This document shows positions 44,000 to 50,763 of a stretch of DNA of 50,763 nucleotides, in pieces (the stretch's first letter is position 1; every line of letters begins with the position of its first letter). Location of the stretch: the IMG/VR virus record IMGVR_UViG_3300040960_002963, positions 1 through 50,763 of that record; one strand, written 5' to 3'. Below the pieces are notes generated by a model, which was given only the letters and a program-made list of their open reading frames with translations, was not told where the DNA came from and ran no database searches. Source of the DNA: a virus. Position numbers and translations under genes: made by a program.

Positions 44000-44380
44000 A
44001 TGAAAGACTATAATCAAATAGCAAAATTTGAACAAGCCATCCAACAAAAGTATGGCGAAGAAGCAGTCCAAAACCCAAAGGCCAATTGGTCCGAGGACAA
44101 AGAAGAAGAATACTTAAACCAAATCAAAAAGCTTCACAGTAAACAAAGCAAAAACAAAGAGGACAAAGACAAAGTAGAGCACAATGGCTTTTTAATATCA
44201 AAAAAACTACTTAATAAAGACTCTGAGCGTCTTTGCCCAACGTGCAATACTTACTCATTTAGCATAAAAGACGATGTTTATATGAGTAAGTTTGAATGCT
44301 GTTTTGATTGCTATATCCAATGGGTCGAAGGCAGAGAAGAAAGATGGCTCTCAGGTTGGAGACCAGAGGAGAAAAAATAA
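44000..44380 (+). CDS. Zinc-ribbon protein of unknown function
   Basis: The frame opens at TTG 43955, inside the promoter. GAGGG at 43991-43995 favours ATG 44000 (or the adjacent ATG 43997). The 126-residue product has a helical, charged N-terminal half (M-K-D-Y-N-Q-I-A-K-F-E-Q-A, then K-L-H-S-K-Q-S-K-N-K-E-D-K). The C-terminal zinc ribbon reads L-C-P-T-C-N, with the second knuckle E-C-C-F-D-C ~25 residues later. It ends in E-G-R-E-E-R-W-L-S-G-W-R-P. A CxxC pair followed by C-C-x-x-C suggests one bound zinc. Its stop overlaps the next start as TAATG. Position just before packaging genes suggests an assembly or regulatory role; unproven. Confidence 0.7.
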   Translation: MKDYNQIAKFEQAIQQKYGEEAVQNPKANWSEDKEEEYLNQIKKLHSKQSKNKEDKDKVEHNGFLISKKLLNKDSERLCPTCNTYSFSIKDDVYMSKFECCFDCYIQWVEGREERWLSGWRPEEKK

Positions 44381-44946
44381 TGTCCACAGTATTAGAAATT
44401 ATAAATGGTATTGCACAAGCAGCAGCAAACGCATATGATGGTGCTCACGATGAAAACGGCGAACCAATCAAAGTCGGCCTTAAGCGTGAAGAAGGCCATC
44501 CAATTCACGATAAGCGCGTAATGGACGGCTTCTCTGTTAAGTTTCAAGGGCCGATTCTTTGCATCTGCTACCACTCAGAGATCAATCTCAAAGATGTTCA
44601 GGGCGATAAATTAGAAAAAGAAATCGAGCAGATGATTGCCAAGGTCGCAACCTTTCTAAAAAAAGAATACAAGCGAATCACCGGCAACACTTTGACGCTA
44701 ACAAAGGACGGAGATGTCCAAGCAAGAATGGAATACATGAACCGTATTCGCTGTTGGGTCACTGCACAGTGTGACTACAAGATCGGTGGCGTAGATTCCG
44801 AAGCTAGAAAGCAGCCCTCCGAAGACAGGCTAGAAAAAAACTTCAAAGACTTCTTGGCCTTGAGCGACGACAAAAGGCCGAAGAACGATAAAAGAAAAAA
44901 AGATAGCGACCCCACATTCACCCCTTGGAATATGCTAAAGAAATGA
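44380..44946 (+). CDS. Conserved-looking 188-residue protein of unknown function
   Basis: The frame is open from 44308, but ATG 44380 overlaps the previous stop (TAATG) and is preceded by AGAGGAG (44366-44372), so I use it. The protein starts with a helix (V-L-E-I-I-N-G-I-A-Q-A-A), continues with a compact alpha/beta region (G-F-S-V-K-F-Q-G-P-I-L-C-I-C-Y-H-S-E-I), then a helix (E-K-E-I-E-Q-M-I-A-K-V-A). The basic C-terminus (K-R-P-K-N-D-K-R-K-K-D) is probably disordered. No signal or membrane segment. It is ATGA-coupled to the possible small terminase. Structural or packaging-related by context only. Confidence 0.7.
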   Translation: MSTVLEIINGIAQAAANAYDGAHDENGEPIKVGLKREEGHPIHDKRVMDGFSVKFQGPILCICYHSEINLKDVQGDKLEKEIEQMIAKVATFLKKEYKRITGNTLTLTKDGDVQARMEYMNRIRCWVTAQCDYKIGGVDSEARKQPSEDRLEKNFKDFLALSDDKRPKNDKRKKDSDPTFTPWNMLKK

Positions 44947-45323
44947 GTTTGTTAGAGCAAATGATTAGAGAGCAAGTAAGGCAGATGCTCAATGAGGCAG
45001 GTGAAGCAAGACTAAGCGTTCACCCGTTCGCAAACCACCTAGCCAACCAGCGAGACACCACGCCTCAAGAAAACCTCTACGATGATATCGTCAACGCAAC
45101 CATAATGCAAATGGTCACAGTTTACGGAGAAGACGACATCAAAGACATGATTAGGAGCCTAACTCAGAAAGCAGCAATTGGTATCGGCCAAGACTTTACT
45201 GATGAGCAAATACAAGAGATCCTAGAGCTTATATACGACAAGGTAGATCAAAAGCTAGACATAAATCTGCGCTCTTATATGCCAGAAGATAGGGAGCACG
45301 CACTATTTACGGATACGGAATAA
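44943..45323 (+). CDS. Possible small terminase subunit (gp16 position)
   Basis: The longest frame starts at 44925, but ATG 44943 overlaps the previous stop as ATGA and gives a 126-residue product starting M-S-L-L-E-Q-M-I-R-E-Q. It is acidic and almost wholly helical: an N-terminal helix with M-I-R-E-Q-V-R-Q-M-L, a central N-A-T-I-M-Q-M-V-T-V-Y-G, and a C-terminal E-I-L-E-L-I-Y-D-K-V. T4 gp16 is a similarly small helical protein encoded directly before gp17, and this gene lies four bases before the large terminase. Sequence similarity to gp16 is not obvious to me, so the call rests mainly on position, size and helicity. Confidence 0.55.
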   Translation: MSLLEQMIREQVRQMLNEAGEARLSVHPFANHLANQRDTTPQENLYDDIVNATIMQMVTVYGEDDIKDMIRSLTQKAAIGIGQDFTDEQIQEILELIYDKVDQKLDINLRSYMPEDREHALFTDTE

Positions 45324-45327
45324 TGCT

Positions 45328-46893
45328 ATGCTCACAAAAAAAGAAATACTCACAGAATGCGTAAAGGCAGGCAGAGACCCTGCTTATTTTATCAACAACT
45401 ACGTTAAGATCTCCCACCCAATGGAAGGTCTAATCCCCTTCAAGACCTACGATTTTCAGAAACAACTACTTTACGATTTCAAAGATCACCGCTTTAATAT
45501 TATCTTGAAAGCAAGGCAGTTGGGTATCTCGACAATCACAGCAGCCTATGCTGCTTGGTTGCTTCTTTTTTATCGAGAAAAAAATATTGTTGTCATGGCG
45601 ACCAAGTTTGCAACAGCAGGCAACTTGGTCAAGAAGGTCAAGGCAATAATAAAAAATTTGCCACCTTGGATAAGGGTGGCCAACATTACAATCGACAACA
45701 GATCAAGCTTCAAGCTTTCAAACTCCTCAGAGATCAAAGCTATTTCGACCTCTGGCGATGCTGGTCGTTCTGAAGCCCTTTCACTGCTTATCATTGATGA
45801 GGCTGCTCACGTTGAAGGCATGCAAGAGCTTTGGACTGGTCTTTACCCAACCCTGTCAACTGGTGGTCGCTGCATTGCTCTTTCAACACCAAACGGTGTC
45901 GGCAACTGGTTCCACAAGACTTATTCTGATGCAGAGGCAGGAGTAAATGATTTTTTTCCAACCAACCTGCCTTGGGATGTTCACCCTGATAGAGATAAAG
46001 ACTGGTTCGATAAAGAAACAAGAAACATGTCTCGCAGGCAGATCGCTCAAGAGCTTGAGTGTAACTTTAACACAAGTGGCGAGACAGTATTCCACTCAGA
46101 AGATATCGACAGGGTAAGGCAAACAGTCTGCGATCCAAAATATAGAACAGGCGTCGATAGAAACTTTTGGATTTGGGAAGAATATAAGCCCACCAACACC
46201 TACATGATTTCAGCAGATGTCGCAAGGGGTGACGGTGCAGATTATTCGGCTTTTCTTGTCTTCAAGTTGGAAACGATGGAGATTGTGGCAGAATACCACG
46301 GCAAGGTAACACTCGACTTTTTTAGCGATCTACTCAACAATACAGGCAGAGAATACGGCAACTGCTTAATGGTGGTCGAGAACAACTCCGTTGGTTTTTC
46401 AGCACTAGAGAAACTAAAAGAAAAAGGCTACCCGAACATCTACTACTCCATAAAGTCAACACACGAGTTTATCGATTCAACTCAAGCTCAGTACAACGGC
46501 AATGCTGTAGCTGGATTCTCAACAACTAATAAGACGAGGCCGCTGATAATTGCAAAACTAGAAGAGTTTGTGCGAAATAAACTAATTACCACATACTCTA
46601 GGCGCATGCTTTCCGAGATGACAACTTTTATTTGGAAGAACGGAAAGCCACAAGCCCAGCGAAGCTATCACGACGACTTAATTATGTCTCTGGCAATTGG
46701 CTGTTGGGTTAGAGATACTGCTCTAGTGGTAAACAAACAAGAGATTGAGCATTCAAAGGCTGCTCTTGCTTCTGTTTTCAAAAGATCGACAACACTAAAC
46801 TCCAGTATTCCTGGTCAAAAAGGTTATAAAGCAGTCGAAAAATCTGATAGTATTTCTCAACAGAAACAATTTCTTTGGCTTTATAAAGGATAG
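45328..46893 (+). CDS. gp17: Terminase large subunit gp17-like
   Basis: This 521-residue packaging motor is close to the usual 500-610 residues. The N-terminal ATPase has the adenine/Walker A region L60-K-A-R63-Q-L-G-I-S-T69. This R-Q-L-G-x-[ST]-T form is typical of phage terminases, here without the usual Lys before Ser/Thr. Walker B follows at L-L-I-I-D157-E158-A-A-H. The C-terminal RNase-H-fold nuclease has I-S-A-D297-V-A-R-G-D302-G-A-D305, which binds metal for headful cutting, with a later Y-H-D-D acidic cluster near residue 450. The protein docks on the portal encoded just downstream, pumps DNA into the prohead and cuts concatemers. Gene order terminase-portal keeps the T4 sense, but sheath (gp18) and tube (gp19) genes, which lie between them in T4, are absent here. 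Confidence 0.97.
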   Translation: MLTKKEILTECVKAGRDPAYFINNYVKISHPMEGLIPFKTYDFQKQLLYDFKDHRFNIILKARQLGISTITAAYAAWLLLFYREKNIVVMATKFATAGNLVKKVKAIIKNLPPWIRVANITIDNRSSFKLSNSSEIKAISTSGDAGRSEALSLLIIDEAAHVEGMQELWTGLYPTLSTGGRCIALSTPNGVGNWFHKTYSDAEAGVNDFFPTNLPWDVHPDRDKDWFDKETRNMSRRQIAQELECNFNTSGETVFHSEDIDRVRQTVCDPKYRTGVDRNFWIWEEYKPTNTYMISADVARGDGADYSAFLVFKLETMEIVAEYHGKVTLDFFSDLLNNTGREYGNCLMVVENNSVGFSALEKLKEKGYPNIYYSIKSTHEFIDSTQAQYNGNAVAGFSTTNKTRPLIIAKLEEFVRNKLITTYSRRMLSEMTTFIWKNGKPQAQRSYHDDLIMSLAIGCWVRDTALVVNKQEIEHSKAALASVFKRSTTLNSSIPGQKGYKAVEKSDSISQQKQFLWLYKG

Positions 46894-46895
46894 AC

Positions 46896-48899
46896 ATGGC
46901 AAGACGACACATAAGAGCGAGAAGAAACCAGCACAACCCAAGAAACCCAGCCTCTGAATTATTTAAAAGGCTGACTAGGCTCTTGTCTGGTCCTATTGTT
47001 AGTTACCGCAATCAAGCAGAGCGCCAACTGTCCCGTCGCAAGATGGACAAGTTTAAGTTTAGATCTGCGAGTGGGCAACAATTTAAAAAAACAACACACA
47101 ATCCACTGGACTATTTGCACTCTCACATCCTTGCAAACCAAGGCAGAAGTGAGCGGTACGCAGACTTTAACCAGATGGAGTACACACCTGAGATAGCCTC
47201 GGCTCTTGATATCTATGCAGATGAGATGTCAACCTCTTCAGATCTCAGACAACTCTTAAAGATTGAATGCCCGAATGAAGAAATAAAATCAATCCTGCAC
47301 AGCCTCTATTACAACGTCTTAAACATCGAGCACAATATGTTTGGCTGGTGCAGGACCATGTGCAAATTCGGAGATTTTATTCTTTATCTCGATATCGATG
47401 AACAGCATGGTGTCAAGAATGTTATTGGCCTTCCATCTCACGAAGTCGAAAGAATCGAAGGCGAAGACCCCACAAACCCCAATTATATTCAGTTCCAATG
47501 GAACTCTGGAGGCATGACCTTTGAAAACTGGCAGGTTGCCCACTTTCGTATTCTTGGAAATGACAAGTTCGCTCCCTATGGAACTTCTGTCCTTGATCCT
47601 GCTCGTCGCATTTGGCGACAGTTGACACTTCTTGAAGATGCGGTAATGGCTTATCGTATTGTTCGTTCGCCTGAGAGAAGAGTTTTTTATATTGATGTCG
47701 GCGCAATCCCACCCAATGAGATTGAGCAATACATGCAGAAGATTGTGACACAGATGAAACGCAATCAGATTGTCGATTCAGATACAGGCAGGGTTGATTT
47801 GAGATATAACCCTCTCTCAATCGAGGAAGACTATTATATCCCAGTCAGAGGCGGCAACTCTTCAAAGATTGAAACACTTGCCGGTGGCTCCTATACTGGC
47901 GACATTGACGACATCAAGTACTTGAGAGACAAATTACTCTCAGCCCTAAAGGTTCCAGGCCCCTACGTTACAAACTCATCCGACGCAGCAGATGACAAGA
48001 CCACCCTAGCTCAAAAAGATATCAGGTTCGCAAGAACCATCCAGAGGCTGCAAAGGTCTGTTGTGTCTGAGCTAGAAAAAATCGGAATCATTCACCTTTA
48101 CATCTTGGGCTACAGGACCAAAGACTTGATCTCGTTCAAGCTTAAGTTGAACAACCCATCGCAGTTGGCTGAGATGCAAGAGTTGGAGCACTGGAAATTA
48201 AAATTTGATATTGCCTCACAGGCAACGGAAGGCTACTTTAGTCGTCAATGGGTTGCAAAAAATATTTTCAATCTCAGCGATGAAGAGCTTATCCGCAACC
48301 AGCGTGAGATGTACTATGATCGCAAGTTTGATGCCGACCTAGAGGCGGCAACTGCTGCTGCTGATAGGTCTTCTGCCACAAAATACGAAGAAACTAATTT
48401 TGGCGGTCAAGGTGATCAAGCCGTATTTGACGCTGGAGAAGGCGGAGGGCCACCAGAAGAAGGCGGCGATCTTGGCGATCTCGGAGACCTTGGGGGCGAA
48501 GAACCAGCAGCCGAAGAGCCAGCAGGCGGCGGCGAAGAGGCGGGAGGTGCCGATGACCTTCTTGTTGCCACTCCCTCAAAGAGAGACGATGAAGTCGAAA
48601 CCGATGTTTACGGCAAGGTTAAAAGAACAAAAACAGCAAAATCAAAAGGCTGGTATACACCAGTTGATTATGATAAAAGAACATCAGGTGCTCGCAAGCA
48701 AAACATGAGATCCAAGTACTCTGGTGAATTTGGAAGATCGGCAAGAACAAGAGTCCCAGGCATGAAAGATTTGAGGACACTATCGGCGGGTATCATACAA
48801 GAACAAGATACTAATTATAGGGAGGAAGAACTGCTATTTGAGGCGACTAGTGAAATCAAAGATTTGATCTCACAAATGGAGAAGCGCGATGAAACTTAA
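46896..48899 (+). CDS. gp20: Portal protein gp20-like
   Basis: The 667-residue protein matches the T4 portal family (T4: 524 residues), which forms the dodecameric head vertex for packaging and tail attachment. Family features: R-Y-A-D-F-N-Q-M and E-Y-T-P-E-I-A-S-A-L-D-I-Y-A-D-E (~residues 85-110), the wing region L-P-S-H-E-V-E-R-I, the core A-H-F-R-I-L-G...Y-G-T-S-V-L-D-P-A-R-R-I-W-R-Q, R-I-V-R-S-P-E-R-R-V-F-Y-I-D-V-G, and crown strands to about residue 500. Residues ~510-560 are an extra Gly/Glu/Ala-rich flexible insert, and the C-terminus is charged and helical. It starts three bases after the terminase stop and overlaps the next gene by 11 bases. Confidence 0.96.
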   Translation: MARRHIRARRNQHNPRNPASELFKRLTRLLSGPIVSYRNQAERQLSRRKMDKFKFRSASGQQFKKTTHNPLDYLHSHILANQGRSERYADFNQMEYTPEIASALDIYADEMSTSSDLRQLLKIECPNEEIKSILHSLYYNVLNIEHNMFGWCRTMCKFGDFILYLDIDEQHGVKNVIGLPSHEVERIEGEDPTNPNYIQFQWNSGGMTFENWQVAHFRILGNDKFAPYGTSVLDPARRIWRQLTLLEDAVMAYRIVRSPERRVFYIDVGAIPPNEIEQYMQKIVTQMKRNQIVDSDTGRVDLRYNPLSIEEDYYIPVRGGNSSKIETLAGGSYTGDIDDIKYLRDKLLSALKVPGPYVTNSSDAADDKTTLAQKDIRFARTIQRLQRSVVSELEKIGIIHLYILGYRTKDLISFKLKLNNPSQLAEMQELEHWKLKFDIASQATEGYFSRQWVAKNIFNLSDEELIRNQREMYYDRKFDADLEAATAAADRSSATKYEETNFGGQGDQAVFDAGEGGGPPEEGGDLGDLGDLGGEEPAAEEPAGGGEEAGGADDLLVATPSKRDDEVETDVYGKVKRTKTAKSKGWYTPVDYDKRTSGARKQNMRSKYSGEFGRSARTRVPGMKDLRTLSAGIIQEQDTNYREEELLFEATSEIKDLISQMEKRDET

Positions 48900-49704
48900 G
48901 CACAACAAAAAAAGAAACACTGCATTTTTATACGAAGCACTTATAAGAGTTTTGGCAAAGAGTGTGATCGAGAACGATGCCAAAAAAAGGTCCACAATCA
49001 AAAGGATCATCAAAGAGCATTTCAACAAGAATACCATCCTCTATAAAGAGCTTGAGATTTATCGTGCCATCACAGATCAAAAAAGTTTAGATTATCACTT
49101 GGCAGAGAAGCTTATTTTCGAAGCCAAGAGAACATACTCTAACCTAGACAGAAACGAGATCTTTAGGCAACAGTCCAGCCTCATCAAGAGCATCAACAAG
49201 AATCTTTCAAAAGATTTTTATCAAGTCTTCGTCCCAAACTACAAGAGCCTTGCTTCGATCTACCAGATTCTTCAGGATCAACTTCCCCTTAAATCAAAGA
49301 TGATTTTGGAGGAGGGGTTTGTGAGAAAGATCGCAACGAACAAGCCAAAACAGCAAGAAGAAATTGTTCCGATTTCAAACATCGTCTATAAGACGTTCGT
49401 TAAAAAGTTTAACAATCAGTATTCAGGTGCCCTATTGCAAGAACAAACATACTTGCTCAACAAGTATATTACTTCTTTTTCCGATGGCGGTATTGAGTTC
49501 AAGCTTTATTTAAATGAAGAGGTTAGCAGGCTGAAGGGGCTTGTTTCAACAATGTTGGAAAGCAAGCAGATTGCTGACGATGAACTTGCAAAAAATAAAA
49601 TTGAAAGGCTTTTGGAGGTCATGACCGGCTTTAACGATAGAGAGGTCGATACGAACATGATTGAGCAAATTTTGAAAATTCAAAAGCTCGTTAAGGAATT
49701 CTAA
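48889..49704 (+). CDS. Helical protein following the portal, probable head-assembly protein
   Basis: This 271-residue protein starts at ATG 48889 within the last codons of the portal gene (11-base overlap). It is strongly basic at the N-terminus (M-K-L-K-H-N-K-K-R-N-T-A-F-L-Y-E-A-L) and almost entirely helical (V-L-A-K-S-V-I-E-N-D-A-K-K-R, then L-L-E-V-M-T-G-F-N-D-R near the end). No signal, membrane or catalytic motif. In T4 the genes after portal encode prohead core components and protease, so a core or scaffold-related role is plausible, but I recognise no gp67, gp68 or gp21 signature. Confidence 0.7.
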   Translation: MKLKHNKKRNTAFLYEALIRVLAKSVIENDAKKRSTIKRIIKEHFNKNTILYKELEIYRAITDQKSLDYHLAEKLIFEAKRTYSNLDRNEIFRQQSSLIKSINKNLSKDFYQVFVPNYKSLASIYQILQDQLPLKSKMILEEGFVRKIATNKPKQQEEIVPISNIVYKTFVKKFNNQYSGALLQEQTYLLNKYITSFSDGGIEFKLYLNEEVSRLKGLVSTMLESKQIADDELAKNKIERLLEVMTGFNDREVDTNMIEQILKIQKLVKEF

Positions 49705-49706
49705 AA

Positions 49707-50381
49707 ATGGCTATCAATATTAGAGTAGGTAACGAACCAGAAGAAGTTGTGGAAGCAGAGCCAGAAGATCTTGATGTCAATAATGACGGCAAGATCAATG
49801 TTTTGGTTGGTGATGCTGCTCGTGCTGCTGATGGTGTTATTGATGTTAAAGTAGGAAAAGAAAAGCCAGAACCACCACCAGTCAAAATCAAACTTAATGT
49901 TCGCAAGGCTCTGGACGGTAGATTGATTATCTCGTCACACCCAGACGTTGATATTGTTATTGAGCCAAGAGCAAGTAGAATTATTGTGTTCCCAAGGGAA
50001 AAGAAAACAGATAAGGTTTATGATGTGCAAGATAGATTTTTTTCTTACCTAGCCAACAAGGGTATTGTAAGGAGATCCGAGATCCAGAGCGGCAGTGCAT
50101 TTGGCTCGATGCAGGCTCTGTATCCGCCTCAGAAAGAAAAAGACACGTTTAGCTTTTTGCAGGCGATCTTGTTGAATATTTCAAAGTTTATCGAAGAGGA
50201 ATCAGAATACTTTGACATCGATGAAAAATTCGAAGAAGAATTTGAAGATTCCCTAACAGACCCAGACGCAGACGAGTCAACAGAGCTAGGCGAAATACCC
50301 CACGCAGATCAAAAAGGCTCAATCAGGCCAGGATATATCTATAGCCCATACGGCATCTCTTCAATTTACAGATACGAATAG
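49707..50381 (+). CDS. Acidic structural protein with Ca-loop-like N-terminus
   Basis: The 224-residue protein starts two bases after the previous stop with only a weak ribosome site, so translation is probably coupled. Residues ~20-35 contain L-D-V-N-N-D-G-K-I-N-V-L, which resembles a dockerin/EF-hand calcium loop (D-x-N-x-D-G-x-I). A second related unit, A-D-G-V-I-D-V-K-V-G, follows. The middle is beta-rich (K-I-K-L-N-V-R-K-A-L-D-G-R-L-I-I). Residues ~150-200 are very acidic (E-E-E-S-E-Y-F-D-I-D-E-K-F-E-E-E-F), and the tail ends Y-S-P-Y-G-I-S-S-I-Y-R. No membrane or signal segment. Context suggests a head-assembly or virion protein. Confidence 0.65.
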   Translation: MAINIRVGNEPEEVVEAEPEDLDVNNDGKINVLVGDAARAADGVIDVKVGKEKPEPPPVKIKLNVRKALDGRLIISSHPDVDIVIEPRASRIIVFPREKKTDKVYDVQDRFFSYLANKGIVRRSEIQSGSAFGSMQALYPPQKEKDTFSFLQAILLNISKFIEEESEYFDIDEKFEEEFEDSLTDPDADESTELGEIPHADQKGSIRPGYIYSPYGISSIYRYE

Positions 50382-50392
50382 CGGAGGACAAA

Positions 50393-50698
50393 TTGGATTT
50401 AATTTATTTTGTTTTAACGGCATATGGATTAACCAGCATTCTTGTTTACGGAAAGATTTTTAACTCGATCAGACCACCAAAACAATACTTCAACGGATTT
50501 TTTCACTGCCCACAGTGCGTTGGATTTCATGTTGGGTGGTTTTTGTTTTTAATTAATGGTGGAACAGAACTATTTAGCTTTGATTATAACTTGATCAATT
50601 TTTTTGTTTTGGCTTGGTTGTCATCTGGAACATCTTATTTGTTGAGTCAAGTTGTAGCAGACTTTGGATTTAGACTAGAGGTAAAAAACGATGAATAG
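50393..50698 (+). CDS. Small membrane protein with CPxC motif (DUF1360-like)
   Basis: Starts at TTG 50393, preceded by GGAGGA at 50383-50388. The 101-residue product has an N-terminal membrane helix (L-I-Y-F-V-L-T-A-Y-G-L-T-S-I-L-V-Y), then F-H-C-P-Q-C-V-G-F-H-V-G-W-F-L, and a third hydrophobic region (L-I-N-F-F-V-L-A-W-L). The C-P-x-C-x-G-F-x-V-G pattern at a membrane boundary resembles the DUF1360 family of small membrane proteins found in bacteria and phages, whose function is unknown. The CxxC could bind metal or be redox-active. Confidence 0.7.
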   Translation: MDLIYFVLTAYGLTSILVYGKIFNSIRPPKQYFNGFFHCPQCVGFHVGWFLFLINGGTELFSFDYNLINFFVLAWLSSGTSYLLSQVVADFGFRLEVKNDE

Positions 50699-50756
50699 AT
50701 GGAGACTACAGCCAGTTAGGCGCTGCCGCAACGGTTGCATAATCGTGCTGGGGTGA
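50691..50756 (+). CDS. Possible 21-residue basic peptide
   Basis: An ATG at 50691 overlaps the end of the preceding gene and is followed by a 21-codon frame rich in Arg and Cys (begins M-N-R-W-R-L-Q-P). AGAGG at 50677-50681 lies nine bases upstream, a normal spacing. Against it, the frame runs through a tract of tandem hairpins, and its codons are GC-rich unlike neighbours. It may be a fortuitous frame over a structured RNA or terminator. Confidence 0.25.
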   Translation: MNRWRLQPVRRCRNGCIIVLG

Positions 50757-50763
50757 GCCCAGC
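50711..50763 (+). other. GC-rich tandem-hairpin tract at the window end
   Basis: Three inverted repeats follow one another: GCC/GGC (50711-50713 with 50719-50721); ACGGTT/AATCGT with loop GCAT (50731-50746, one G-U pair); and GCTGGG/CCCAGC with loop GTGAG (50747-50763). The last two abut directly and could stack. No poly-T follows inside the window, so a terminator cannot be confirmed. A structured RNA element upstream of the next gene is equally possible. Confidence 0.45.

Noticed and set aside
44308-44379. Upstream start of the 188-residue protein gene
   Set aside because: It would overlap the zinc-ribbon gene extensively. ATG 44380 has a strong AGAGGAG and a TAATG coupling.
50719-50763. 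Resemblance of GCTGCCGCAACGGT to the core of cobalamin riboswitches
   Set aside because: The conserved flanking blocks (GGGAA and the GGTGAAAATCC-type loop) are absent upstream, and the B12 box cannot be seen because the window ends. The short match may be chance.
1-50763. tRNA genes, CRISPR arrays, insertion sequences or integrase/attachment sites
   Set aside because: Gaps between genes are too short for tRNAs. No regularly spaced repeats, transposase or integrase frames, or flanking inverted repeats were seen by eye.

Overview
The window is a contiguous, unidirectional stretch of a large tailed-phage genome of the T4-like myovirus type. Every supported gene is on the + strand. Genes are packed with gaps of a few bases or with ATGA, TAATG or GTGA stop/start overlaps, and no gene-free stretch approaches 300 bases. 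The assignment rests on recognisable T4-family proteins: baseplate gp5-like hub, gp25 and gp6, the gp47/gp46 recombination nuclease, a gp61-like primase, gp17 terminase and gp20 portal. No photosynthesis or other host-metabolism gene is visible. The host cannot be named from the sequence; peptidoglycan-cleaving domains in the hub only say it is a bacterium.

Region 1 (1-6164) holds two small helical proteins, then a 1564-residue tail hub/lysin that strings together a gp5-like OB fold, an alpha/beta-hydrolase-like domain, an SGNH-hydrolase-like domain, an N-acetylmuramidase and an M15 peptidase. A spike-like protein with an HxH motif follows. Region 2 (6174-35464) is a 29 kb baseplate and tail-appendage block. 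It contains a 2024-residue unknown protein, gp25, gp6, a DNRLRE-like protein, a 3035-residue protein with two LamG-like domains, a 1213-residue and an 866-residue protein, and four smaller structural proteins that include two sets of relatives.

Region 3 (35461-40310) is a DNA-metabolism island: a RuvC-like resolvase, a zinc-finger/TOPRIM primase, and a single 1051-residue polypeptide joining an Mre11/SbcD-type nuclease to a Rad50/SbcC-type ATPase, which T4 encodes as two genes. Region 4 (40329-43943) looks accessory. Two related concanavalin-like proteins flank a SAP-domain protein and a probable lysis cassette (holin-like protein plus two membrane-anchored coiled-coil proteins, with no free endolysin). 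The second lectin-like gene is markedly more GC-rich than its neighbours.

Region 5 (43955-50763) opens with a near-consensus sigma70-type promoter. It carries a zinc-ribbon protein, an unknown protein, a possible small terminase, the large terminase, the portal, two conserved-looking structural or assembly proteins and a CPxC membrane protein. The window ends in a GC-rich, hairpin-dense tract.

The main candidates for novelty are the five-module hub, the nuclease-ATPase fusion, the very large unassigned baseplate proteins, and the lectin/lysis island.
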